Positions 36,795 to 45,705 of a stretch of DNA of 64,000 nucleotides are shown here, piece after piece. The position numbers and the translations under genes were made by a program. Source of the DNA: Cyclobacteriaceae bacterium (GTDB taxonomy: Bacteria; Bacteroidota; Bacteroidia; Cytophagales; Cyclobacteriaceae); NCBI GenBank assembly GCA_020436125.1, contig JAGQYK010000002.1, forward strand, positions 28,784 through 92,783, written 5' to 3'. The notes under the pieces were generated by a model that was given only the letters and a program-made list of their open reading frames with translations, did not search any database and was not told the origin of the DNA. Position 1 is the first letter of the stretch. Each line of letters begins with the position of its first letter.

Positions 36795-37914
36795 CAATGA
36801 AATAGGATAACCTCGATATCCGTTCACCATTCAATGTCACGTAACTTCCCATAGCATCAGCCATTAGACATGAATGCACCGGAAGAACTCCCAACACGTC
36901 TCCTGGCTTTATATTACGCATACTTTCCGCATTGGCATGCACAGTGCCATGTTCCTGTGATAATGCTTTCACAAACATTTCTGTTGGTGGTAACGCCCAT
37001 CCACTATCATTTAACAGCACTACAGCGCCATAACTAACCGCACCACTTTCTGTGATGATATAATCTTTGGAAAAATGAACGCCCCCTCCATAGATAATAA
37101 CCTCACCCCGATCGGGATAGGTGGCTACTACCGGGCAGGCCATAACTATTGCAATCTGATCAAGATCACATGAGCCAATTGTTGCCTGAGTAAGGTCATA
37201 GAACACAAGATTACCTGCTCTTAATTCATTTATTTCAGAAAAATCATCGATCAAACTCGCAGATGGTGTATCACCCACCGAAAGTGCTAGATCTGGGTAC
37301 TTCCCTCTATACTTACTTTTCAAATCAAGTAGCACTTCCACCTCTTCAAAATAAATTTTTTCTACAGCAGCTTTTGATCGGCATTTGTAAGTATGACCAG
37401 CATGACTCAAGAATCCTTTAAATTCAAGAAGTGGTGATGCCGCTATATCGCTGATAACGTTTTCCAGCTCATTACTATGTGATGGGTCGATGCCTGTACG
37501 GTGATAACCAGTATCTATTTCAATAAAGATGCCCACCTTGTTTTCTAATTGATCTAAAAGCCTAGGTAATACGTCACTAATCGAAACAAGTAGGTTGAGT
37601 TGAATTTTTGAAGCCAATGAATTGATCAAATCTACCTCAAGGTAGTTAACCGGAAATGCAACAGTGATATCCTTCCATCCGTCATCCGAAAAATATTGCG
37701 CCATTTTAAGTGACGACACGGTGCAGCAAGAAATACCCCTTTCCTTAAACCACCTTCCAATCTCGTGTGATTGATGAGTCTTGAAATGAGGCCTTAGATT
37801 TACATCGCTTCTTTTTGCTTTCTCAACGAGTCGATCAATGTTGCGAATACACTTTTGCTTATCCAGCAATAAAGTGGGATGATTAATCTCAAAATGGAAT
37901 GGATTAGCTGGCAA
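36781..37914 (-). CDS. D-threonine aldolase-like PLP enzyme (alanine-racemase fold)
   Basis: Fold-type III PLP enzyme of the D-TA/DSD1 family, 377 residues. The PLP Lys is Lys45 in RPHFKTHQS, and the C-terminal metal site has His347 and Cys349 in LPVHSCLMAD. Such enzymes split D-threonine or D-3-hydroxyaspartate-type beta-hydroxy-D-amino acids, or dehydrate D-serine; which one cannot be told. It overlaps the HIT gene upstream by 11 bases and so belongs to the greA-HIT operon. Confidence 0.9.
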   Translation of the reverse strand: MPANPFHFEINHPTLLLDKQKCIRNIDRLVEKAKRSDVNLRPHFKTHQSHEIGRWFKERGISCCTVSSLKMAQYFSDDGWKDITVAFPVNYLEVDLINSLASKIQLNLLVSISDVLPRLLDQLENKVGIFIEIDTGYHRTGIDPSHSNELENVISDIAASPLLEFKGFLSHAGHTYKCRSKAAVEKIYFEEVEVLLDLKSKYRGKYPDLALSVGDTPSASLIDDFSEINELRAGNLVFYDLTQATIGSCDLDQIAIVMACPVVATYPDRGEVIIYGGGVHFSKDYIITESGAVSYGAVVLLNDSGWALPPTEMFVKALSQEHGTVHANAESMRNIKPGDVLGVLPVHSCLMADAMGSYVTLNGERISRLSYFIVSPE

Positions 37915-38302
37915 AGCCTTCCTGGATTCTTTTGGCAGTGGCGGCCAGTTCTTCTGATGTAGGCTTTAGCTTAGACCTGGTAAAGTTAATGTCATCCATA
38001 GTTTGCATCGGCACCAAATGCATATGGGTGTGAGGCACTTCAAGACCTATTACTGCAACACCCACTCTCTTACATGAAATGGTTTTCTTAATGGCTACAG
38101 CCACTTTCTTAGCAAACACCATCATCGCTTCCAGTGTTGCATTATCATGATCAAAAATATAATCCAATTCTTTTTTAGGCACCACTAATGTATGACCAAT
38201 TACCAAGGGCATAATATCCAGAAACGCAATAAACTGATCATCTTCAGCTACAATGTGTCCGGGTATTTCCCGATTAATTATTTTAGTGAATAGACTGGCC
38301 AT
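37904..38302 (-). CDS. HIT-family (HINT-like) nucleotide-binding protein
   Basis: 132-residue purine-nucleoside phosphoramidase-type protein. The histidine triad is HTHMHLVPM, with His91, His93 and His95; His93 should be the nucleophile. The N-terminus FTKIINREIPGHIVAEDD is typical of the HINT branch. It starts 10 bases after greA and overlaps the next gene by 11, so the three are one operon. Confidence 0.95.
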   Translation of the reverse strand: MASLFTKIINREIPGHIVAEDDQFIAFLDIMPLVIGHTLVVPKKELDYIFDHDNATLEAMMVFAKKVAVAIKKTISCKRVGVAVIGLEVPHTHMHLVPMQTMDDINFTRSKLKPTSEELAATAKRIQEGFAS

Positions 38303-38312
38303 ACAATGTTGA

Positions 38313-38789
38313 CTATAATTCTATTTTAACAATCTCAAATTCAATTTCTCCTGCCGGAGTTTTGATTTTGGCAGTATCCCCTTTTTCCTTACCTAGTAGC
38401 CCCTGTCCAATTGGTGATTGGGTGGAGATTTTAAATTGCTTCAAATCTGCTTCTTCCTCAGACACAAGTGTATAAGTGAAGCTCGCTCCGTTCTTTTTAT
38501 TTTTGATCGTTACCTTAGACAAAATAGACACTACCGAAGTATCCAATTGGCTTTCGTCTATTTCACGTGCATTACCTAGTGACTCTTCCAGTTTTGCAAT
38601 GCGTGCTTCCAAATGCCCTTGTGCATCTTTAGCAGCATCGTACTCTGCATTTTCACTTAAATCACCTTTATCTCTTGCCTCCGCAATTTGTCGTGCTATG
38701 TCAGCCCTGCCTTTCGTTTTTAACTGGTTCAAATCATTTTTTAGTTTCTCCAGTCCTTCCTTAGTATAGTAAGAAATCTTTGCACTCAT
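38313..38789 (-). CDS. greA: Transcription elongation factor GreA
   Basis: Rescues backtracked RNA polymerase by stimulating transcript cleavage. 158 residues from the ATG at 38789 (an earlier ATG at 38795 adds two). The N-terminal coiled coil carries the acidic tip in DLSENAEYDAAKD (about residues 43-55), and the C-terminal FKBP-like domain ends SPIGQGLLGKEKGD followed by IEFEIVKIEL. It heads an operon with HIT and D-TA-like genes and has an unusual leader hairpin (see 38829-38868). Confidence 0.96.
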   Translation of the reverse strand: MSAKISYYTKEGLEKLKNDLNQLKTKGRADIARQIAEARDKGDLSENAEYDAAKDAQGHLEARIAKLEESLGNAREIDESQLDTSVVSILSKVTIKNKKNGASFTYTLVSEEEADLKQFKISTQSPIGQGLLGKEKGDTAKIKTPAGEIEFEIVKIEL

Positions 38790-38828
38790 AATCACTCGTT
38801 TTACTTATCTGCTTCCTTGGGATGTCTT

Positions 38829-38868
38829 TGAAAAAAAGAAACAACGGCTTCATGGCGGAAACCGTTGT
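38829..38868 (-). terminator. Terminator-like hairpin in the greA leader
   Basis: On the minus strand ACAACGG and CCGTTGT pair around a 14-base loop (38868-38841) and are followed by TTCTTTTTTTC. It lies just downstream of the predicted greA start site (about 38876) and upstream of the greA ATG, so it would end a leader RNA of about 45 bases. It could equally be the terminator of the pentapeptide gene upstream. Confidence 0.6.
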
Positions 38869-38882
38869 CATTAACTTCTATA

Positions 38883-38913
38883 CAAAAGTAATTGATTATT
38901 CGACTAAATCAAA
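38883..38913 (-). promoter_or_regulatory. Predicted greA promoter
   Basis: Minus strand TTTG (38913-38910), 19 bases, TACTTTTG (38890-38883): a full match to the Bacteroidota consensus with the same spacing as the efflux promoter in this window. Confidence 0.7.
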
Positions 38914-38930
38914 TGTTCAGATTAACCTGA

Positions 38931-39776
38931 TCAACCACCCACCAATTCCGGAATATTCATTTTAATTTCATCAAAAAAAGCATCATCAAACTTGGCCAGG
39001 TACAAAGTTTTTGCTTTTGAAAGCTGATCAATGGTAAGCCCTTTTACCCCTCGCAAATCTGCTTTATACAAACTCGCGTTTTCAAAATCTGCCCCCATCA
39101 GGTAACTATTTTGAAGATTCGCCTCCATAAGAAAAGCATTTCTAAAACTCGTTTTGATGAGAAACGCCCCTTCTAATTGCGCTTTGATTAAAAATGCATC
39201 ATTGAAATTGGAACCACTGGCATATGCTCCCCTCAAGTTGACCTGATTCAAGTTGGTATTTTCAAGGTTGGTTTGGTTCAATCTCGTATTCTCCAGGTTG
39301 GATTCGATTAATGACGAATTTGAAATATTGGCAGAGTTGAGGTTGGAGCCCTTAAGGTTCACATAGTTCAGGTTGGTGCGCGCGAGGTAGCAATTCACCA
39401 AGTTAATTTCGCAGATACCATGGCGGTTTAACCTTTTCAGGTTACCGACAGTTCGGAAGGCCGCTTCATCTGATTCCCACAAGCGAAAATCGTCAATTTC
39501 ATCTTTATAAGTTCTGATGCGTTGCCTGGTTTCTCCATTTTGATTCAACCAAAACAATAAAATACCAATGATTGCAATGTCGAATATCATACCATGTGCC
39601 TCCGCCAAAATCTGTGGCCAAAAAGCATCAAAGTCATGGAGATAGTACTTAAAGCTAAGCGATAATACAATTAGCGTTATCAATATCAACACAATAGCTG
39701 ATGTAAGAAGAGGTTTTTCAACAACGTTGTTGTAGTACTCCAGCGACCTTTTAATTATTTTTTCACTAAGCGACAT
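38931..39776 (-). CDS. Membrane-anchored pentapeptide-repeat protein
   Basis: 281 residues. Two N-terminal membrane helices (about 23-45 and 62-80) are followed by a soluble linker and about 25 tandem pentapeptide repeats of the A(N/D)LXX type (about 125-255), for example NLNYVNLKGSNLNSANISNS. Such repeats form a right-handed square beta-helix. The role is unknown; the family includes DNA-gyrase protectors, but the membrane anchor points to a scaffold in the envelope. A stand-alone gene. Confidence 0.88.
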   Translation of the reverse strand: MSLSEKIIKRSLEYYNNVVEKPLLTSAIVLILITLIVLSLSFKYYLHDFDAFWPQILAEAHGMIFDIAIIGILLFWLNQNGETRQRIRTYKDEIDDFRLWESDEAAFRTVGNLKRLNRHGICEINLVNCYLARTNLNYVNLKGSNLNSANISNSSLIESNLENTRLNQTNLENTNLNQVNLRGAYASGSNFNDAFLIKAQLEGAFLIKTSFRNAFLMEANLQNSYLMGADFENASLYKADLRGVKGLTIDQLSKAKTLYLAKFDDAFFDEIKMNIPELVGG

Positions 39777-39908
39777 CCTTCAAAACCATTTAATCAGTCA
39801 TCCAATGGCAAAAGTAGATTAATTCGAGGTGGGGCATTGTTCAATTTCATCAAGAATATTACATGAATCTAAACTATTATAGAAGATTGTTTTGAAACAA
39901 TAAACCCC

Positions 39909-41279
39909 TTACAGAATCAAATGGATGGTTAAAAAGTAAATGCCTAATCCTAACAAATCGTTGATCGTAGTAATAAATGGCCCGGAAGCCAGCGCAGGAT
40001 TGAATCCAAATTTGTTTAAAACCAATGGTGTTACAGTGCCAATAAGTGATGCTGCTAATACAACTGCAAATAATGCAATGGAAACTACTACAAAAAGTTT
40101 ATTACTCTCCCCACCCAATAACATATTTGCCGCCAAAACAATTAGTGCCAGCAAAAAGCCATTTAAAATAGCCACTATAAATACCTTTGTTAATCTCCCC
40201 CACAGCCCATCTTCAACAAATCCAGGGTTCGCTAAGCTTTGCACTACAATAGATGAAGATTGAATACCCACATTACCCCCCGTAGCCTGAATCAACGGAA
40301 TAAAAAAAGCAATAGCGGTAATTCGCATTAAGTCGCCCTCAAAAATCCCTATAAACTGAACACTCAGCAACCCCCCTACAATACCTATAATCAACCAGGG
40401 TAATCGTGCTCGTGTAAGCCTCCAAATACTATCATCTTCTTCTACATCCTCACTTATACCTGACATCAATTGACGCTCCTCTTCTGCCTGCTCTGTGATT
40501 ACATCCACCACATCATCAATAGTAATGCGACCTACCAGTTGACCATATACATTCACAACTGGGACTGTTTCAAGATCGTACTTACGCATAACGCTTGCCA
40601 CCTCGGTATCTTCAAGGTGTGTTTGCACCGAAATCAATTCAGGATCATAAATATCTTTAACCAGGGTAGTGGAATCAGTTAGTATGAGTTTCTGAAGCGG
40701 AACTTTTCCAAGCAATTTATTAAAATCATCTACTACGTAAACCGCATAAAACTTAGAAACGTTTTCCACCTGCTTGCGTATTTCTTCAATGCATTGTACC
40801 ACTGTCCAACTAACACGAGCCGTAACCAATTCCTTTGCCATCAATCCACCCGCGACATTTTCATCGTAACGCAACAAGTCGATTACCTGCGAACGAAGTA
40901 CTTTATCCAATCCGGCCAGCACTTCTTCACGTACTTTTATAGGGAGCTCATTCAGGATATCTGCCGCATCATCTGAATCGAGGTGATCAATTATTTTAAT
41001 TAATTCATCCGGCTGGTAAGTCTTTAAAAAAGCTACACGAGCATCACTATCAAGGTCGGTGATAATCTCTGCCCTTATTTCAACAACAAGCAAGTCCAGT
41101 ACATACTTCGACTCTTCACTGTTAAATTCATACAACAGCGCAGTAATATCAGCAGCATTAATTCCATCCAGATTTTGCTGAATAAAGGTATTGTCTCGTT
41201 CATCCAGTGCTTGCTGAAAACGATCACGAAATTCCTTTGTAAGACCAAATGCAACGGATTCAACCATCCGACTTTTCAA
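39909..41279 (-). CDS. mgtE: Magnesium transporter MgtE
   Basis: Mg2+ channel gated by cytoplasmic Mg2+. 456 residues: N-terminal superhelical MgtE_N domain (about 20-135, with DLDSDARVAFL and HLDSDDAADILNELP), two CBS domains (about 140-265, TVPVVNVYGQLVGRITIDDVVDVI), then five membrane helices with the pore sequence PLIQATGGNVGIQSSSI (about 335). It overlaps the end of rsmA by 20 bases and is probably translated from the same mRNA. Confidence 0.95.
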   Translation of the reverse strand: MKSRMVESVAFGLTKEFRDRFQQALDERDNTFIQQNLDGINAADITALLYEFNSEESKYVLDLLVVEIRAEIITDLDSDARVAFLKTYQPDELIKIIDHLDSDDAADILNELPIKVREEVLAGLDKVLRSQVIDLLRYDENVAGGLMAKELVTARVSWTVVQCIEEIRKQVENVSKFYAVYVVDDFNKLLGKVPLQKLILTDSTTLVKDIYDPELISVQTHLEDTEVASVMRKYDLETVPVVNVYGQLVGRITIDDVVDVITEQAEEERQLMSGISEDVEEDDSIWRLTRARLPWLIIGIVGGLLSVQFIGIFEGDLMRITAIAFFIPLIQATGGNVGIQSSSIVVQSLANPGFVEDGLWGRLTKVFIVAILNGFLLALIVLAANMLLGGESNKLFVVVSIALFAVVLAASLIGTVTPLVLNKFGFNPALASGPFITTINDLLGLGIYFLTIHLIL

Positions 41280-42030
41280 TTTGCTGTGTTAAGAAAACAA
41301 AATCGGCCACCGACAACTGTTCTGCTCTCAAATCCAGCAGCTTCATTGACGTAATGGAAGGCGGCAAATTTAGACTTTTCAGTGCGTTGCGCAATGTTTT
41401 ACGCCTAGTTTGAAATCCTTGCTTTACTACAGCTTTGAATCTTTTTTCATCACAGTCCAACCGTTCAGTCTTGTTACGCTTTAGGCGAATAACTGCAGAC
41501 ATCACCTTTGGAGGAGGAAAAAAAACATCGGGGGGTACTATAAATAAAAGCTCTATGTCATAGTAAGCCTGTAATAGCACACTCAGTATACCATACACCT
41601 TATTTCCCTTATCCGAAGCAATTCTCTCAGCAACTTCCTTTTGTAACATGCCCACTACCTGATCCACCTTATCCCTATGCTCCAATACTTTAAAAAAAAT
41701 CTGAGAAGAGATATTGTAGGGAAAATTACCAATTACATGGAATGTCTTTTCAGCAAACCCATTCCAATCCATTTTTAATACATCTCCCTCTATCAGATTC
41801 TTCTTCAATTGAGGAAAATGCTTTTTGAGATGCGCAACGGAATCCCTGTCTATCTCTGCAACCTTTAAGTCAATATCCCTTTTCAATAGATACTGGGTTA
41901 GCACACCCGTACCTGGTCCGATCTCCACAACAGATTGCCTGCTATCGATCTCCAATGCATCTACAATTTGCATCGCGATATTCTGATCTTTCAGAAAGTG
42001 TTGCCCAAGAGATTTTTTTGGTCTTACCAT
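41260..42030 (-). CDS. rsmA: 16S rRNA (adenine1518/1519-N6)-dimethyltransferase
   Basis: KsgA-family methylase that dimethylates two adjacent adenosines near the 3' end of 16S rRNA. 256 residues with KKSLGQHFLKD at the N-terminus, the SAM motif VVEIGPGTGVLTQYLL (about 35-50), catalytic NFPYNISSQIFF (about 98-109, NLPYN variant) and a helical C-terminal domain (FKAVVKQGFQTRRKTLRNAL). Divergent from pdxA across a gap with a 9-base inverted repeat. Followed by mgtE with overlap. Confidence 0.96.
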   Translation of the reverse strand: MVRPKKSLGQHFLKDQNIAMQIVDALEIDSRQSVVEIGPGTGVLTQYLLKRDIDLKVAEIDRDSVAHLKKHFPQLKKNLIEGDVLKMDWNGFAEKTFHVIGNFPYNISSQIFFKVLEHRDKVDQVVGMLQKEVAERIASDKGNKVYGILSVLLQAYYDIELLFIVPPDVFFPPPKVMSAVIRLKRNKTERLDCDEKRFKAVVKQGFQTRRKTLRNALKSLNLPPSITSMKLLDLRAEQLSVADFVFLTQQIEKSDG

Positions 42031-42054
42031 TCGTTTAAAAAAGTCGGCCGAAAA

Positions 42055-42090
42055 TTAACGGATACCTGCAAGAATATTGTCATCCGTTAA
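42055..42090. promoter_or_regulatory. Inverted repeat between rsmA and pdxA
   Basis: TTAACGGAT (42055-42063) and ATCCGTTAA (42082-42090) are perfect inverted copies 18 bases apart, in the divergent control region. It may be an operator or a hairpin in the rsmA leader; no partner is known. Confidence 0.4.
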
Positions 42091-42174
42091 CTTCATCAGG
42101 CAAATTATACAACAGAAAAACTTCTATTGCATAATTACGGTTAAATTGCGGATATACTTCAATTCTAAAAATAG

Positions 42175-43200
42175 ATGAGCAAGCATCAAGAGAAACCTAA
42201 GATTGGGATAACATTGGGAGATCTCAACGGTATTGGGCCGGAAGTCGTTATTAAGGCTTTGGCAGACAATCGACTACTTCAAATGATAACCCCCGTTGTT
42301 TACGGTTCCACAAGAGTATTATCTTTCTATAGAAAGCTGATGAATTTGGAGGAGTTCAACTACAGTCAGGTGAAGAGTACCGGACAGTTTTTTCCTAAAT
42401 CCATCAACGTGGTCAACTGCTGGGAAGATGTTATTGAGATTAATCCGGGTAAACCATCTGCCGAATCGGCCAAGGGCGCTCTCCTGGCCTTGCAAAAAGC
42501 AGTTGAAGAAGTGAAGGGTGGCGTAATTGATGCTTTTGTCACAGGTCCTATTGACAAAAATACCATGCACGGTGAGGCCTTCCCTTTTACAGGCCATACA
42601 GAATACCTCACCCATGAATTTGAAGCAACAGAAAGCTTGATGTTAATGACTGGACAGGAGCTTCGTGTAGGTTTGGTGACGGAACACGTGCCCTTAAAGG
42701 ACGTACCTAGCCTCATCAGCAAGGAAAGAGTAGAGTTAAAAATCAGGCTATTAGAGCTTTCATTAAAGAATGATTTCAACATTAGTAAACCCAAAATAGC
42801 GGTCCTCGGGCTCAACCCACATGCTGGTGATGAAGGATTAATTGGGTCAGAAGAAAATGATACGATCAGACCTGTTATTATCGACTTAAAGAACAAGGGA
42901 AAGTTGGTTTTCGGCCCGTTTCCTGCTGATGGCTTTTTTGCGTCAGGGCAGCACAAAAAATACGATGGCATCATCGCCATGTATCACGATCAGGGGCTTA
43001 TTCCTTTCAAATCATTTGCATTTGAAACCGGTGTGAACTTTACAGCAGGCCTTCCCGTGATAAGAACATCCCCTGACCATGGGACCGCCTATAACATAGC
43101 AGGCAAAAATCTGGCTGACGAGAGCTCTATGAGACAGGCCATATACCTTGCCGCTGATATCGTTAAGCACAGGGCTGAGCAATTAGCAGAAAAACAATAA
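42175..43200 (+). CDS. pdxA: 4-hydroxythreonine-4-phosphate dehydrogenase
   Basis: Step of the DXP-dependent pyridoxal-phosphate pathway. 341 residues; starts with the family motif KIGITLGDLNGIGPEVVIKAL, then TGPIDKNTM, FTGHTEYLT (metal His about 144), GLNPHAGDEGLIGSEE, and MYHDQGLIPFK with the late metal His, and TSPDHGTAYNIAGK. All metal ligands appear present. Divergent from rsmA. Confidence 0.96.
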   Translation: MSKHQEKPKIGITLGDLNGIGPEVVIKALADNRLLQMITPVVYGSTRVLSFYRKLMNLEEFNYSQVKSTGQFFPKSINVVNCWEDVIEINPGKPSAESAKGALLALQKAVEEVKGGVIDAFVTGPIDKNTMHGEAFPFTGHTEYLTHEFEATESLMLMTGQELRVGLVTEHVPLKDVPSLISKERVELKIRLLELSLKNDFNISKPKIAVLGLNPHAGDEGLIGSEENDTIRPVIIDLKNKGKLVFGPFPADGFFASGQHKKYDGIIAMYHDQGLIPFKSFAFETGVNFTAGLPVIRTSPDHGTAYNIAGKNLADESSMRQAIYLAADIVKHRAEQLAEKQ

Positions 43201-43281
43201 AAAGACGACTCATGTAAGATGTGACCTACAGTGGGTTCTGATAGCCATCATTAATTCTTAGCTTTGGTGTAAAGCAAAACA

Positions 43282-43668
43282 ATGGACATTGTAACTAAAA
43301 AGCAGCTCAACATACTCATCCAACTGGCTGAGGCAGACAAGCATTTTGCCAAAGTTGAGCGCGAAATGATCTATAAAATTGCCCGAGACCGCAATTTTTC
43401 AGAGGATACTGTCAATGAATTGATTAGAAACCCTGAGCCTATTGGGTCATTGGGAGCGCTCTCCGATGATCAAAAGTTCTTATACCTGAATGGTTGCATT
43501 GAATTGATATTTGCAGACCAGAAACTATTTGAAAGTGAACTCATCTTTTGCAGAGGAGTGGCCATAAAGCTGGGATTCAAGAAAAGTGTAGTAGATTTCA
43601 TGGTCACAGAAAGGGAGAAAATGACCAAAGAACAGCTAAAAAAGCGCATTTTTGCGGAATATGTATAA
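43282..43668 (+). CDS. TerB-like helical protein
   Basis: 128-residue all-helical protein resembling the TerB/DjlA metal-binding helical fold: LIQLAEADKHFAKVEREMIYKIA followed later by LYLNGCIELIFADQKLFESEL, two internally similar helical halves with acidic residues. No signal peptide. A stand-alone gene between pdxA and the DUF177-rpmF cluster. Tellurite resistance itself should not be assumed; the fold is widespread. Confidence 0.7.
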   Translation: MDIVTKKQLNILIQLAEADKHFAKVEREMIYKIARDRNFSEDTVNELIRNPEPIGSLGALSDDQKFLYLNGCIELIFADQKLFESELIFCRGVAIKLGFKKSVVDFMVTEREKMTKEQLKKRIFAEYV

Positions 43669-43750
43669 CAATCAGAGAATTGAGGTAGAAATGAGCAGGG
43701 ATAGGTTTAAGAAAATCAATTTCAGAAGGGGAAAATCCCGTAAAACGTCA

Positions 43751-43758
43751 TAAATTTG
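43751..43758 (+). promoter_or_regulatory. Possible -7 element for the DUF177-rpmF cluster
   Basis: TAAATTTG fits TAnnTTTG fully and lies 25 bases before the GTG start of the DUF177 gene. No good -33 element at 19 bases. Confidence 0.4.
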
Positions 43759-43783
43759 CCCGCTAATTTTAAGACCCTAAAGG

Positions 43784-44296
43784 GTGAAACCGCTTAGCAT
43801 TAACATCATAGGACTTGAGACAAAGGTCCACCATTTCAATTTTGAGTTGGGTGATGAGTTTTTGCAGCATTATGGGCAAGGTTACCTCCCAGGTGGTCAA
43901 TTCAGCGTAGAAGTCGTGTTGGACAAACACGAAACGTTCATTGAAGCTGATTTTAAAATTGAAGGCAAGGTGAAACTAACGTGCGACCGAAGTCTTGATC
44001 CGTTCGATTTTCCGATTCATCAGGAGAATAGAATTCTATTCAAATATGGAGAGGAAGACAAGGAACTAACGGATGAGATCATAATGATCAGCCGGGATCG
44101 CGTAAGCCTTGATTTGGGACAGTTTATTTATGAGTTTATTGGGCTATCAATACCAATGAAAAAATTGCACCCCAGATTCAAAGATGAGGACGAAAGCGAA
44201 GAAGGAAAAATGGTTTACAGCTCAGCACCAGACGAAAATACAAATGGTGACGATGAGGTAGATCCAATATGGGAAAAGTTAAAAAAATTAAAGTAA
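43784..44296 (+). CDS. DUF177/YceD-family protein
   Basis: 170 residues of the YceD/DUF177 family, which in bacteria and chloroplasts is linked to 23S rRNA accumulation. Marks: [20 protein letters not shown] (about 65-85) and [22 protein letters not shown], with an acidic C-terminal third. It begins at a GTG; no nearby in-frame ATG fits. It sits 13 bases before rpmF, the conserved place for this family. Confidence 0.9.
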   Translation: MKPLSINIIGLETKVHHFNFELGDEFLQHYGQGYLPGGQFSVEVVLDKHETFIEADFKIEGKVKLTCDRSLDPFDFPIHQENRILFKYGEEDKELTDEIIMISRDRVSLDLGQFIYEFIGLSIPMKKLHPRFKDEDESEEGKMVYSSAPDENTNGDDEVDPIWEKLKKLK

Positions 44297-44309
44297 AAAC
44301 AATTTAGGC

Positions 44310-44501
44310 ATGGCACATCCAAAACGAAAAATCTCCAGAACGAGAAGAGATAAAAGAAGAACACACTACAAAGCAGAACCAAAGCAATTTACTGTTTGCC
44401 CTACTACAGGTGAGCATCATTTGCCTCATCGTGCTTTCTGGCTTGAAGGCAAGCTATACTACAAAGGAAATGTAGTAATGGAGAAAGAGGTATTGGCCTA
44501 A
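44310..44501 (+). CDS. rpmF: Ribosomal protein L32
   Basis: 63-residue large-subunit protein. The N-terminus [22 protein letters not shown] is the L32 signature. The usual four-Cys zinc ribbon is replaced: only one Cys remains, in [15 protein letters not shown], so this is the zinc-independent form, as in other Bacteroidota as far as I recall. Between DUF177 and fabH, as in most bacteria. Confidence 0.95.
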   Translation: MAHPKRKISRTRRDKRRTHYKAEPKQFTVCPTTGEHHLPHRAFWLEGKLYYKGNVVMEKEVLA

Positions 44502-44587
44502 GTCATGAATCCCCTTAATCTAACAAGGTTTAATCTGGCCTTTCCGTTGTTTTCAACAGAAAAGGATTAGAAAAAATGAATTGAACG

Positions 44588-44624
44588 AAATGCTCGGTTA
44601 ATACAACCGGGCATTTGTTTTTTT
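44588..44624 (+). terminator. Terminator after rpmF
   Basis: AAATGCTCGGTT (44588-44599) pairs with AACCGGGCATTT (44605-44616), one G-T pair, then G and a T-run. A weaker hairpin (about 44537-44566) precedes it. It separates rpmF from fabH transcription. Confidence 0.8.
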
Positions 44625-44657
44625 AACGAGACAGGTCAACACCACAATCAAAAACCA

Positions 44658-45656
44658 ATGAGTAAAATCAAAGCAGCGATTACAGGAGTAGGAGGATATG
44701 TTCCTGATTATATTCTTACCAACAAAGAGCTGGAGACAATGGTTGAAACCAGCGATGAATGGATTACCTCTCGAACCGGAATCAAAGAGCGTAGGATTTT
44801 AAAAGGAGAAAATCTTGGCGTGTCGTATATGGGGGCCATGGCGGTTAAAGAATTACTTGCTAAAACCAACACCGACCCAAAAGATATTGATCTTATCATC
44901 TTTGCCACTATTACCCCTGACATGCCATTTCCTGCAGCTGCCAATCTGGTAGCCACTCAGGTAGGCGCCACCAATGCCTTTAGTTTTGATGTAAGTGCAG
45001 CCTGTTCTGGATTCATCTATGCCTTAACCACAGGTGCAAAATACATTGAAGCTGGAATGCACAAGAAGGTGATCGTAATTGGTGGAGATAAAATGTCCTC
45101 CATTCTTGACTATACGGATCGTACGACCTGTATCATCTTTGGTGATGGTGCTGGATGCGTTTTGCTTGAACCTTCTAAGGACGACACTGGAATCATTGAC
45201 TCTATTCATAAAAGTGATGGGTCAGGCGCTCAATACCTACACATAAAAGCAGGGGGCAGCCTGAAGCCTGCCACGCACGAATCAGTAGATGCCAGAGAGC
45301 ATTATGTCTATCAGGAAGGTTCTGCAGTGTTTAAGTTTGCCGTTACCAATATGGCCGACATTGCCGCAAAGATGATGGAGCGAAATAACCTGAAAGCAGA
45401 AGATGTAAACTGGCTGGCTCCTCACCAGGCCAACAAAAGAATTATTGATGCTACTGCTTCCCGTATGGGCATATCTGAAGAAACCGTGATGATGAATATA
45501 GAGCGGTACGGTAACACGACAGGGGGAACTATACCCCTGCTCCTTTGGGACTATGAAAAACAATTGAAGAAGGGAGATAATCTTATCATTGCCGCTTTTG
45601 GTGGAGGTTTTACGTGGGGTTCCATCTATGTAAGATGGTCCTATGACACGAATTAA
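44658..45656 (+). CDS. fabH: 3-oxoacyl-ACP synthase III (KAS III)
   Basis: Starts fatty-acid chains by condensing acyl-CoA with malonyl-ACP. 332 residues with the catalytic triad Cys116 (SAACSGFIYA), His256 (APHQANKRI) and Asn286 (ERYGNTTGG), plus GDGAGCVLLE and the closing GGGFTWGS. Followed 49 bases later by efp and then accB-accC, so four genes for lipid precursor supply and translation lie in one direction. Confidence 0.96.
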   Translation: MSKIKAAITGVGGYVPDYILTNKELETMVETSDEWITSRTGIKERRILKGENLGVSYMGAMAVKELLAKTNTDPKDIDLIIFATITPDMPFPAAANLVATQVGATNAFSFDVSAACSGFIYALTTGAKYIEAGMHKKVIVIGGDKMSSILDYTDRTTCIIFGDGAGCVLLEPSKDDTGIIDSIHKSDGSGAQYLHIKAGGSLKPATHESVDAREHYVYQEGSAVFKFAVTNMADIAAKMMERNNLKAEDVNWLAPHQANKRIIDATASRMGISEETVMMNIERYGNTTGGTIPLLLWDYEKQLKKGDNLIIAAFGGGFTWGSIYVRWSYDTN

Positions 45657-45705
45657 TCCAACTTGTTATTAATTATTTCATTTGTAAATTATAGGCTGAA
45701 TTTTT

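Noticed and set aside
39250..39400. Repetitive DNA in the pentapeptide-repeat gene
   Set aside because: Explained by the protein repeats, not a CRISPR or mobile repeat.
42366..42980. 204-codon open frame antisense to pdxA
   Set aside because: The opposite strand carries all PdxA motifs; this frame is a by-product of its codon use.
43691..43753. 20-codon very basic ORF (MSRDRFKKINFRRGKSRKTS) before the DUF177 gene
   Set aside because: Too short to support and it runs into the predicted -7 element; kept only as a note.
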